Shown here one piece after another: positions 36,430-43,778 of a stretch of 64,000 bases of DNA; the first letter of the stretch is position 1; every line of letters starts with the position of its first letter. This DNA comes from Sphingopyxis alaskensis RB2256 (lineage in GTDB: Bacteria > Pseudomonadota > Alphaproteobacteria > Sphingomonadales > Sphingomonadaceae): positions 2,046,001-2,110,000 of the forward strand of contig NC_008048.1 in the NCBI RefSeq assembly GCF_000013985.1. The letters run 5' to 3'. The notes beneath the pieces were generated by a model that made no database searches, had not been told where the DNA came from, and saw only the letters and a program-made list of their open reading frames with translations. The position numbers and the translations under genes were made by a program.

Positions 36430-36456
36430 GTGGGGGCCGTAGCCCCCACCTTATTT
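36430..36456 (+). terminator. Terminator after the Lrp-family gene
   Basis: Perfect 8 bp stem GTGGGGGC-CGTA-GCCCCCAC followed by CTTATTT, about 90 nt after the stop. Confidence 0.7.
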
Positions 36457-36644
36457 GGTGCAATCAAGTTGCTTGTTAACAACCGGACCTGCGATTTCTG
36501 AAGGCTTTCGCTTACGAAATATCGCGTCCAATTGCAACTACATCACGCACCCCGATTCGAGTTCGAATTGGTGTCATTTGCGTTGGCGCATATGGTTGTG
36601 GACGCCGCACCCTCTTGATACACAGAAAATCAAAAATCATCCGA

Positions 36645-36648
36645 CTAG
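36645..36648. repeat. Left target-site duplication CTAG
   Basis: CTAG directly before the left IS end, repeated at 37542-37545 after the right end. IS5-family elements duplicate 3-4 bp with a TA core. Confidence 0.75.
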
Positions 36649-36661
36649 GGTCGAGACTCAA

Positions 36662-37129
36662 TCACAGCCAGAAGGCCACGGCGGCTGCGAGGCTTACGGC
36701 TGACAGGAAATTCCTGGCGAGTTTATCGTAGCGGGTAGCGATGCGGCGGAAGTCCTTGAGGCGGCAGAACATGGCCTCGACCCGCCAGCGATCTTTATAG
36801 CGTCGTTCGTCATACTGGATCGGGCGCTTGCGGTTGCGTCGGCCGGGGATGACAGGGATGGTGCCCTGTTCGCGCAAGGCAGCCCTGATGCGGTTGGCGT
36901 CGTAGCCACGGTCGGCGATCACCCGCTTCATTCCGACGGTTTCGCCGATCAGCAGGTCCGCGCCTTTCACGTCGGACGTGTTGCCGGGCGTCAGGACGAG
37001 GCGGAGCGGTCGCCCAAGGACATCGACAAGCGCATGGATCTTGGTCGTCCGGCCGCCACGCGAGATGCCAATGGCATTGGCCCGCGCCCGTTTCGCGGTC
37101 CAATGATCCCCCGGATCATTGGCATGCGC
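36662..37129 (-). CDS. IS5-family transposase, orfB (DDE catalytic part)
   Basis: About 155 codons open from 37129, without a convincing start of its own. Contains GISRGGRTTKIHALVD, VIADRGYDANRIRAAL with a catalytic Asp and the C-terminal YKDRWRVEAMFCRLKDFRR with the catalytic Glu. It is in the +1 frame relative to orfA, so a fusion transposase needs a frameshift. The stop codon lies inside the left terminal repeat. Either programmed frameshifting or a disabling mutation could explain the split. Confidence 0.8.
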   Translation of the reverse strand, partial: AHANDPGDHWTAKRARANAIGISRGGRTTKIHALVDVLGRPLRLVLTPGNTSDVKGADLLIGETVGMKRVIADRGYDANRIRAALREQGTIPVIPGRRNRKRPIQYDERRYKDRWRVEAMFCRLKDFRRIATRYDKLARNFLSAVSLAAAVAFWL

Positions 37130-37460
37130 TCAACTTTGCGCCACCGGCAGAGCGGTGGGCCTTGATGTAGCTGCTGTCGATCTGGCCGGTTTCCGCGATC
37201 CAGCCCTCCTCGGTCAGCGCCGCCAGGATGCGGGTCCAGATGCCCCGCCTGCTCCACCGGTTCCAGCGATTATAGACCGTTGTCGATGGGCCGTATTCAG
37301 GCGGGCAATCCGCCCAGCGGCCACCGCACTTGAGCATGTGAATGATGCCGGAGATTACCCTGCGATCATCGACCCGCCGCGCTCCGGGCTGGTTCCTCGG
37401 CAGGTGGGGCTCGATCGCCCGCCATGCTTCATCTGACAGCCAGAACAACGAACGCGACAT
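37116..37460 (-). CDS. IS5-family transposase, orfA (N-terminal part)
   Basis: 114 residues starting MSRSLFWLSDEAWRAIEPHLP, with the RRVDDRRVISGIIHMLKCGGRWADCPPEYGP region and the first catalytic Asp in QIDSSYIKAHRS. It ends at a TGA directly before or within a 10 bp stem palindrome (37100-37122). Translation must shift frame to reach orfB. Confidence 0.85.
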   Translation of the reverse strand: MSRSLFWLSDEAWRAIEPHLPRNQPGARRVDDRRVISGIIHMLKCGGRWADCPPEYGPSTTVYNRWNRWSRRGIWTRILAALTEEGWIAETGQIDSSYIKAHRSAGGAKLSACQ

Positions 37461-37541
37461 TTCCAAAGGCCTCCTGCTTCAGCGGAGAACCCGTGAATCA
37501 ATGTGCGCGCCGATTTTCAAGAGGCTGATTGAGTTTGGACC

Positions 37542-37545
37542 CTAG
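37542..37545. repeat. Right target-site duplication CTAG
   Basis: Second copy of the 4 bp target; it contains the stop codon of the epimerase gene. Confidence 0.75.
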
Positions 37546-38531
37546 CGCGGCGTGCCGATGCGGCCTTCGCGAAATTCGAACCCGCCCTCGCGGTCGCGTT
37601 CGAGCAAAGCCGGGCCGTCCAAATCGACCCAGCGCGCGCGCTGGGCGAGCACGAAAGCGGGCGCGATCGCAAGGCTGGTCGAGAGCATGCAGCCGACCAT
37701 GATCGCCAGCCCCGCAGCGTCGGCCGCGTCGGCGATGCGCAGCGCCTCGGTCAGCCCGCCCGCCTTGTCGAGCTTGATGTTCACCCCGTCGTAAAAGGCG
37801 CCGATGCGCGCAACGTCGGCCGCCGTCTGGCAGCTTTCGTCGGCGACGAAGGGAATCGACGCATAAACGGGATCGAGCAGCGCGTCGGCGCCGACCGGCA
37901 CCGGCTGTTCGATCATTTCAACGCCCATGTCGGCCAGTGCCTCGGCCTCTTCCAATATGTCGACCTGCGCCCAGCTTTCATTGGCGTCGACGATCAGCCG
38001 GGCGTGGGGAGCGCCCTTGCGCACGCCGGCGACGCGCAGCCGGTCGCCTTCGCCCGTCAGCTTGATCTTGAGCAGATGATAGCCGTCGGCCGCCGCCGTC
38101 GCCGCCTGTTCGGCCATCGCGCCCGGACTGCCGAGCGAGATGGTGAAGGCGGTCGTCCGTGCGGTCGGCGCGCCGTCGCAGCCCGCAAGCTGCCAGAGCC
38201 TCAGGCCACGCTGTCGCGCCTCCAGATCCCAGAGCGCGCAATCGAGCGCATTGCGCGCCGCTCCCGGCGCCATGATCTCCTGCACCGCCGCGCGCGCCTC
38301 GGCCGCGGCCATGTCGGCGACGTGCGCCGCGGCGAGCAGGATCTGGTCGCGGCACGTGGCCGCATCCTCGCCCAGATAATAAACCGGCGTCCCCTCGCCG
38401 CGCCCGATCGCGCCGCTGTCCTCGATCTCCGCGACAACGACATCGACATGATTCCTGGCGCCGCGACTGATGACGAACGAGCCCGCGACGGGCCAGCGTT
38501 CGACGCGCGCGCTTTTCAGTTGGATAGCCAT
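37542..38531 (-). CDS. dgcA: Enolase-superfamily dipeptide epimerase / N-acetyl-Glu racemase (DgcA-like)
   Basis: 329 residues from the ATG at 38531 (MAIQLKSARVERW). The muconate-lactonizing subgroup motifs are visible: KIKL (first Lys acid/base), metal ligands in DANES, IEQPV and DES, and the second Lys in KLDKAGG. It epimerises L-Ala-D/L-Glu or racemises N-acetyl-Glu in peptidoglycan or amino-acid recycling. The DgcN partner is not in the window. Its stop TAG lies in the CTAG target duplication of the adjacent IS. Confidence 0.82.
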   Translation of the reverse strand: MAIQLKSARVERWPVAGSFVISRGARNHVDVVVAEIEDSGAIGRGEGTPVYYLGEDAATCRDQILLAAAHVADMAAAEARAAVQEIMAPGAARNALDCALWDLEARQRGLRLWQLAGCDGAPTARTTAFTISLGSPGAMAEQAATAAADGYHLLKIKLTGEGDRLRVAGVRKGAPHARLIVDANESWAQVDILEEAEALADMGVEMIEQPVPVGADALLDPVYASIPFVADESCQTAADVARIGAFYDGVNIKLDKAGGLTEALRIADAADAAGLAIMVGCMLSTSLAIAPAFVLAQRARWVDLDGPALLERDREGGFEFREGRIGTPR

Positions 38532-38555
38532 GGCTAGACAGTAATGAGGGATGGC

Positions 38556-38951
38556 ATGACCGGCAAATCCCTTTCCGAACGCATCGGCGACCTTGGCCGC
38601 CGCCTCGCGGTCGAGGCGCACACCGCCTGGCTCGCCGCGCGCGACCCGCGCGTGGCGTGGTTCGCGCGGCTGCTGGCGGTCGCGGTCGCCGCCTATGCGC
38701 TCTCGCCGATCGACCTCATCCCCGATTTCATCCCCGTGCTCGGCTGGATCGACGACCTCGTCATCCTGCCGCTCGGCCTGCTCGCGGTGCGGCGTCTGAT
38801 CGCCGCGCCCTTGTGGTCCGAACTCCACGCCTTGGCCGAAACGGCGAGCGAGCGGCCCTCAAGCCGGGCGGGCATGATCCTGATCCTGCTTATCTGGGCC
38901 GCCCTGCTCGCCATCGTCTATTGGGCGGTGCGCACCTCGCCGCTGCATTAG
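38556..38951 (+). CDS. DUF1232 (YkvA-type) membrane protein
   Basis: 131 residues from the ATG at 38556 (MTGKSLSERIGDL), which has GAGGG five bases upstream; an ATG four codons earlier is possible. The DUF1232 core YALSPIDLIPDFIPVLGWIDDLVILPLGL lies near residues 45-75, with a C-terminal hydrophobic helix (MILILLIWAALLAIVYWAV). Function unknown. Divergent from the epimerase gene with only about 24 nt between the starts. Confidence 0.85.
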   Translation: MTGKSLSERIGDLGRRLAVEAHTAWLAARDPRVAWFARLLAVAVAAYALSPIDLIPDFIPVLGWIDDLVILPLGLLAVRRLIAAPLWSELHALAETASERPSSRAGMILILLIWAALLAIVYWAVRTSPLH

Positions 38952-39052
38952 AAGCGGCGTGCTGTATATCAAATCCGCTTGCCCCGCCCTTTTCCATCCT
39001 TACATATCGGCGCACGATAATGTCTTTTCCGGATAATGAGGATCGCCTTGCC

Positions 39053-41212
39053 ATGCCCGCCAAACGCCTGTCCGCGCCGCTCGCGCTGGTCGCCCTTGCC
39101 TTGACCCCCACCGCAGCACAGGCGGCCGCGGCCGCGGCCGCATCGGCGCCCGCCGCCGCGCTCGCCTATCCCGACACGGCGCGCGGCGATACGGTCGATC
39201 CGCAGTTCGGCGTCGACGTCGCCGACCCCTATCGCTGGCTGGAGGACGACGTCCGCGTCAATCCGGAGGTTGCGGCGTGGGTCGAAGCGCAGAACAGGGT
39301 GACCGACGCCTATCTCGACACGCTGCCCGGTCGCGACGCCTTCCGGGCGCGGATGACTGAGCTGTACGATTATGAACGCTTCGGCCTGCCGACCAAGGCG
39401 GGCGCGCGCTATTTCTACACGCGCAACGACGGGCTCCAGCCGCAGTCGGTGCTCTATGTCCGCGAAGGGTTGAAAGGCGAGGGCCGCGTGCTCATCGACC
39501 CCAATCTGTGGGCCAGGGACGGTGCGACCGCGCTCGCCGAATGGGAACCGTCGGAGGATGGCAAATATCTTCTCTATGCGGTGCAGGACGGCGGCACCGA
39601 CTGGCGCATCGTGCGCGTCAAGGATGTCGCGACGGGGCAGGACCTGCCCGACGAGGTGCGCTGGGTGAAGTTTTCGGCGCTCGACTGGGCAAAGGACGGC
39701 AGCGGCTTTTACTATTCGCGCTTCCCGGAGCCAAAGGAGGGCGAAGCCTTCCAGTCGCTCAACGAAAATCACGCCGTCTATTTCCACCGCCTCGGCACGC
39801 CGCAAAGCGCCGATGTGCTGATCCACGCGACGCCCGACAAGCCCAAGCTCAACAACAGCGCACTCGTCACCGACGATGGCGACTATCTGCTTGTCGTCTC
39901 GTCCGAAGGGACCGACGAACGCTATGGCCTGACGCTGCATCCGCTCGGCAGGCCGGGGGCGAAGCCGATCGTCCTTGTCGACGATTATGCGAACAACTGG
40001 GAATATGTGACCAACGCGGGAACGCGCTTCACTTTCCTCACCAACAAGGGCGCGCCGCGCGGCCGCCTCGTTTCGTTCGACATCCGCAAGCCGGACAAAC
40101 TCACCGAACTCGTCGCCGAAAACCCCGCCACGCTCGTCGGCGCCTCGCGCGTCGGCGACCGCATCATCCTCTCCTATCTTGGCGACGCCAAGTCGGAAGC
40201 GCGCATGGTCGCACTGAACGGCGAGCCGATCGCGAACATCAACCTCGCCGACATCGGCGCGGCGTCGGGGTTCGGCGGCAAGTCGAGCGACCCCGAAACC
40301 TTCTATGCCTTTTCCAGCTTTGCGCGGCCGACGACCATCTATCGCTTCGACACCGAAACCGGAAATAGCGAGATTTTCGCCGAACCCAGGCTGACCTTCA
40401 ACCCTGCCGATTTCAGCGTCGAGCAACGCTTCTATAAATCAAAGGACGGCACCGAAGTGCCGATGTTCCTCGTGATGAAAAAGGGCCTCGACCGCAGCAA
40501 GGGCTCGCCGACGCTGCTTTACGGCTATGGCGGCTTCAACGTCTCGCTGACCCCAGGCTTTTCGCCGACGCGGCTCGCGTGGGTCGACAAGGGCGGCGTG
40601 CTCGCGATCGCGAACCTGCGGGGCGGCGGCGAATATGGCAAGGCGTGGCACGACGCCGGCCGCCTTGCGAACAAGCAGAATGTCTTCGACGATTTCATCG
40701 CCGCGGGCGAATATCTGATCGCCGAGGGCATCACCGGCAAGGGTCAGCTTGCGATCGAGGGCGGATCGAACGGCGGCCTGCTCGTCGGCGCCGTCACCAA
40801 CCAGCGCCCCGACCTGTTCGCCGCGGCGCTGCCTGCGGTCGGCGTGATGGACATGCTGCGCTTCGACCGCTTCACTGCGGGTCGTTACTGGGTCGACGAT
40901 TATGGCTATCCGTCGAAGGAGGCCGATTTCCGGAACCTGCTCAGCTATTCGCCCTACCACAATATCCGCAGCGGCGTGGCCTATCCGGCGGTGCTGGTGA
41001 CGACCGCCGACACCGACGACCGCGTCGTGCCGGGGCACAGTTTCAAATATACCGCCGCGCTCCAGCACGCGAAGGCGGGCAGCAAGCCGCACCTCATCCG
41101 CATCGAAACGCGCGCGGGCCATGGCAGCGGCAAGCCGACCGACAAGATCATCGCCGAGGCCGCCGACAAATATGCCTTTGCGGCGAAATGGACCGGGCTG
41201 GACGTCGAATAG
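39053..41212 (+). CDS. Secreted prolyl oligopeptidase family (S9A) peptidase
   Basis: 719 residues with signal peptide MPAKRLSAPLALVALALTPTAAQA, so periplasmic. A seven-bladed propeller (about 80-420) precedes the alpha/beta hydrolase domain. Catalytic residues: Ser in EGGSNGGLLVG, Asp in TADTDDRVVP and His in RAGHGSGKP near the end. It cleaves after proline in short peptides. The start at 39053 gives a clean signal peptide and a GAGGA site; an ATG at 39020 adds 11 polar residues and has none. One nt separates its stop from the next ATG. Confidence 0.92.
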   Translation: MPAKRLSAPLALVALALTPTAAQAAAAAAASAPAAALAYPDTARGDTVDPQFGVDVADPYRWLEDDVRVNPEVAAWVEAQNRVTDAYLDTLPGRDAFRARMTELYDYERFGLPTKAGARYFYTRNDGLQPQSVLYVREGLKGEGRVLIDPNLWARDGATALAEWEPSEDGKYLLYAVQDGGTDWRIVRVKDVATGQDLPDEVRWVKFSALDWAKDGSGFYYSRFPEPKEGEAFQSLNENHAVYFHRLGTPQSADVLIHATPDKPKLNNSALVTDDGDYLLVVSSEGTDERYGLTLHPLGRPGAKPIVLVDDYANNWEYVTNAGTRFTFLTNKGAPRGRLVSFDIRKPDKLTELVAENPATLVGASRVGDRIILSYLGDAKSEARMVALNGEPIANINLADIGAASGFGGKSSDPETFYAFSSFARPTTIYRFDTETGNSEIFAEPRLTFNPADFSVEQRFYKSKDGTEVPMFLVMKKGLDRSKGSPTLLYGYGGFNVSLTPGFSPTRLAWVDKGGVLAIANLRGGGEYGKAWHDAGRLANKQNVFDDFIAAGEYLIAEGITGKGQLAIEGGSNGGLLVGAVTNQRPDLFAAALPAVGVMDMLRFDRFTAGRYWVDDYGYPSKEADFRNLLSYSPYHNIRSGVAYPAVLVTTADTDDRVVPGHSFKYTAALQHAKAGSKPHLIRIETRAGHGSGKPTDKIIAEAADKYAFAAKWTGLDVE

Positions 41213-41213
41213 G

Positions 41214-41699
41214 ATGAGCTACACCCTCTCCTTCACCGCCACCGAGGCCGCCGAGCGGTGGGCCGAGGCGGGCGAGGCTGCGGCGGCGCTCGTCGCAGGC
41301 GAGCATGACGGGATCGCCAACATGGCGAATGTCGCCGCGCTGATCTGGCAGGCGATCCCCGACCTCAACTGGGCCGGATTTTATCGTTTCGACGGGCAGG
41401 AACTGGTGCTCGGCCCGTTCCAGGGCAAGGCGGCGTGCATCCGGATTCCGCTCGACAAGGGCGTGTGCGGCGCCGCCGCGCGGTTGCGCGCGACGCAGCG
41501 CGTCGAGGATGTCCACGCCTTTCCGGGCCATATCGCGTGCGACGCGGACAGCCGCAGCGAACTCGTCGTGCCCGTGATCGCGAACGACCGGCTGGTCGGT
41601 GTGCTCGACCTCGACAGCCCGCTGCCCGCGCGCTTCACCGCCGCCGATCAGGCGGGCGCCGAGGCGCTGGTCGCGCGCATCGCGGGGGCGCTGGCGTGA
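41214..41699 (+). CDS. msrC: GAF-domain free methionine-R-sulfoxide reductase
   Basis: 161 residues. A single GAF fold with NWAGFYRF, GPFQGKAACIRIPLDKGVCGAAA and FPGHIACDADSRSELVVPV. Three Cys correspond in order to the catalytic and resolving cysteines of Escherichia coli fRMsr (84, 94, 118). Reduces free Met-(R)-sulfoxide, an oxidative-damage repair step. It begins one base after the peptidase stop, so it is co-translated with a periplasmic peptidase that would release amino acids. Confidence 0.88.
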   Translation: MSYTLSFTATEAAERWAEAGEAAAALVAGEHDGIANMANVAALIWQAIPDLNWAGFYRFDGQELVLGPFQGKAACIRIPLDKGVCGAAARLRATQRVEDVHAFPGHIACDADSRSELVVPVIANDRLVGVLDLDSPLPARFTAADQAGAEALVARIAGALA

Positions 41700-42085
41700 G
41701 GCAGCGATGGCGGTGCCGACAGGGGAATCCAGCATCAGGTGATGGCCACTTTGGGGTGGTTACCAGCCATCGCCCTCTCCCCTTCAGGGGAGAGGATAGC
41801 GCAGCTTGCTCCGTCAGGAGCTAGCGAAGCTTGGAGAGGGGAACACCGCCAGTCCCCTCTCAACTCCGGCTAGCCAGCAAGCTGGCAAGCCTGCGTATCC
41901 CTCCCCTGAAGGGGAGAGAGCAACTTCCCTAAACGTCCGTTTTCGATCGTCGACCGCCCTCCAGCCCCTCGCATATGCCCCAAATCGGGACGCTACACTT
42001 ACAGTTAACGGATTCGCGAATCCGCGCCCTTTTTGATAACAACTTGTTAACCAATCGGTTCGTGCCGGGGAACAGGGAGTTAGGC
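41700..42085. other. Repeat-rich region before the glycine-zipper protein gene
   Basis: 386 bp with no supported gene. 41774-41919 is one large inverted-repeat unit. The following AT-rich stretch (41990-42060, with TTGATAACAACTTGTTAACC) probably holds the promoter of the next gene. Confidence 0.6.
41774..41919. repeat. Composite inverted repeat with two CTCCCC-TTCA-GGGGAG hairpins
   Basis: Left hairpin CCTCTCCCC-TTCA-GGGGAGAGG (41774-41795) and right hairpin CTCCCC-TGAA-GGGGAG (41901-41916) point toward each other. Between them AGCGCAGCTTGCTCC/CTAGCGAAGCTTGGAGAGGGG on the left mirrors CCCCTCTCAACTCCGGCTAG on the right. The whole unit is therefore an imperfect palindrome of about 146 bp. Confidence 0.75.
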
Positions 42086-42877
42086 ATGCGCACCATCTTG
42101 CTATTGGGTCTGGCTGCGGGGTCGTTGCTGCTGACAGGGCGTGCGGGCGCCGAACCGCCCGCTCTCGACTATGGCGTGCCCGCCGATCCCGACGCGCGCG
42201 TTTACACGGGGCATCCCGACCGCGTGCCAAGCGAGACCGAATATCGCCGCATCAGCGGCTATGATGCCGAGGGGCGCTGGACGGGCACCTGGGACGGCAC
42301 CTATGAAACGCCCGACGGCCGCCGTTACGAGGGCCGCTACGAAGGCACGGTCGAAAGCCATGGCGCGCCCTATCCGCCGCCGCCGCATGGTTATTTCTGG
42401 CATCACGGCGGTTATGATCCGCAATATGAAGCCGAAATGGAACGCCGCTGTGGCCGGGGGGGCACAGTGGGCGGCGCGGTTGTCGGTGGTGTCGTGGGGG
42501 GCATCGCCGGCAACCGCATCGCCGGGCGCGGCAACCGCACCGAAGGCACGCTGATCGGCGGCGGGCTGGGCGCGCTCGCGGGCAGCGCGATCGGCAGCGC
42601 CGAAGACAAGAAGAAGTGCGAACAATGGTGGGCCGGTCGCGGCGCGTATCGCGGCGGCTATACGACGAGCGTGCATCACGGCGGCTATGGTTATGGCTAT
42701 GGTTGGTACGCGCCGGGCGTCGTCGTCACGACGATCATCAACGGCGCGCCCGTCGTCACCGAAACGGTCGAGACGACGACGCGCACCTATTATGAAGATG
42801 TGCCGGTGCGCAAACGCCATGTGGCGAAGAAAAAGTGGAAGCCGAAACCCAGGCCGAAGCCGCGCTGCGTCTGTTGA
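42086..42877 (+). CDS. Secreted glycine-zipper (17 kDa antigen-like) protein
   Basis: 263 residues with signal peptide MRTILLLGLAAGSLLLTGRAGA. The N-terminal half carries acidic-aromatic repeats (WTGTWDGTYETPDGRRYEGRYEG). The centre is a glycine zipper (VGGAVVGGVVGGIAGNRIAG and IGGGLGALAGSAIGS, about 128-172). The C-terminus is Tyr/Gly-rich, then basic (KKKWKPKPRPKPRC). The zipper suggests an outer-membrane or cell-surface protein. AGGGAG precedes the ATG. No specific function known. Confidence 0.72.
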   Translation: MRTILLLGLAAGSLLLTGRAGAEPPALDYGVPADPDARVYTGHPDRVPSETEYRRISGYDAEGRWTGTWDGTYETPDGRRYEGRYEGTVESHGAPYPPPPHGYFWHHGGYDPQYEAEMERRCGRGGTVGGAVVGGVVGGIAGNRIAGRGNRTEGTLIGGGLGALAGSAIGSAEDKKKCEQWWAGRGAYRGGYTTSVHHGGYGYGYGWYAPGVVVTTIINGAPVVTETVETTTRTYYEDVPVRKRHVAKKKWKPKPRPKPRCVC

Positions 42878-42915
42878 TAACCCGCAAGATCTGGTCATCC
42901 GTGCCGGTCGCGAAA

Positions 42916-42945
42916 GCCCGTTTCCCACTGGGAGGCGGGCCTTTT
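42916..42945 (+). terminator. Terminator after the glycine-zipper gene
   Basis: Stem GCCCGTTTCCC / GGGAGGCGGGC (11 bp with two G-T pairs), loop ACT, followed by CTTTT. Confidence 0.75.
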
Positions 42946-43088
42946 GCCCGTTCGCAAGTCTGAACGCCAGCCAACCCAGGCTGAACGCCGGATAAGCGCG
43001 GGGTTCAGCGCCGCGTCACCGCCGTCCCGCTAAACCCTCATCAACAGGCCGCAACACGCCGCCTGCGCTTGTTTGAGGAGACCGAACC

Positions 43089-43619
43089 ATGGCTATCAAG
43101 GCCAATCTGACCAAGGCTGCAATCGGCGCGGCCACCGTCGGCGCGATGGTGATGAGCGCGAGCCCCGCGATGGCGCGCGACCGGCACGACCGCGACGGGA
43201 TCAGCGCGGGCGAGATCATCGCCGGGGCCGTCGTGCTCGGCGGCCTCGCGGCGATCCTGTCGTCGGACAATGATCGCTACGACCGTTACGACCGACATGA
43301 TTATCGCTATCGCGACCGCTACGGCGACCCGCGTTATGGCTATGGCTATGACTATCGTCGCTATGGCAACAGCCGCAGCGCGGTTCGCCAGTGCGTCAAT
43401 GCCGTCGAATATGGCAGCCGCCGCTATGGCCGAACCGACGTCACCGAGGTGACGAGCATCGACCGAAAGCGGCACGGTTACAGGGTCAAGGGGCGCGTTG
43501 TGGTGCGCGACGGCTATGGCGGCCGCTGGGGCCGCGGCGGATATTATGACCGCGGCAAGTTCACCTGCGACGTCCGCTACGGCCGCGTCGACGACATCAG
43601 ATTGTCGGGCCTGCGCTGA
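43089..43619 (+). CDS. Secreted Arg/Tyr/Asp-rich protein, unknown function
   Basis: 176 residues: signal peptide (MAIKANLTKAAIGAATVGAMVMSASPAMA), a short hydrophobic segment (EIIAGAVVLGGLAAIL), then a repetitive RYDRYDRHDYRYRDRYGD tract and a C-terminal globular part with two Cys (RQCVNAVEYG and FTCDVRYG) that could pair. GAGGAGACC lies just upstream of the ATG. Same general style as the preceding gene; envelope protein of unknown role. Confidence 0.68.
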   Translation: MAIKANLTKAAIGAATVGAMVMSASPAMARDRHDRDGISAGEIIAGAVVLGGLAAILSSDNDRYDRYDRHDYRYRDRYGDPRYGYGYDYRRYGNSRSAVRQCVNAVEYGSRRYGRTDVTEVTSIDRKRHGYRVKGRVVVRDGYGGRWGRGGYYDRGKFTCDVRYGRVDDIRLSGLR

Positions 43620-43778
43620 CATCCCGACCCATGACACGCAGCCCGCCCGTGCCCCGGCACGCGGCGGGCCCTTGGTTCGCCCGCACCCTGCTTGCGCCAC
43701 GAACAGACGTCGACTCCGGTCTTGCCATGCTGCCGCCATCCCGCAACAGTGGACTTTTCACATAAGGGATCCCAGTCC

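Larger units (their letters stand above)
36343..36648. other. Gene-free region between lrp-type gene and IS
   Basis: 306 bp with lower GC in its second half. Contains the probable terminator at 36430-36456 and otherwise nothing coding. The last 4 bp (CTAG) are the left target duplication of the IS. The lower GC suggests foreign or degenerate DNA next to the insertion. Confidence 0.5.
36649..37541 (-). mobile_element. IS5-family insertion sequence, 893 bp
   Basis: Terminal inverted repeats GGTCGAGACTCAATCA (left) and GGTCCAAACTCAATCA (right, read inward) match at 14 of 16 positions, and flanking CTAG is duplicated. It carries two overlapping-type transposase frames on the minus strand, orfA and orfB, as in the IS427-like group of IS5. 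Ends and duplication are intact, so insertion is probably recent. Confidence 0.9.
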
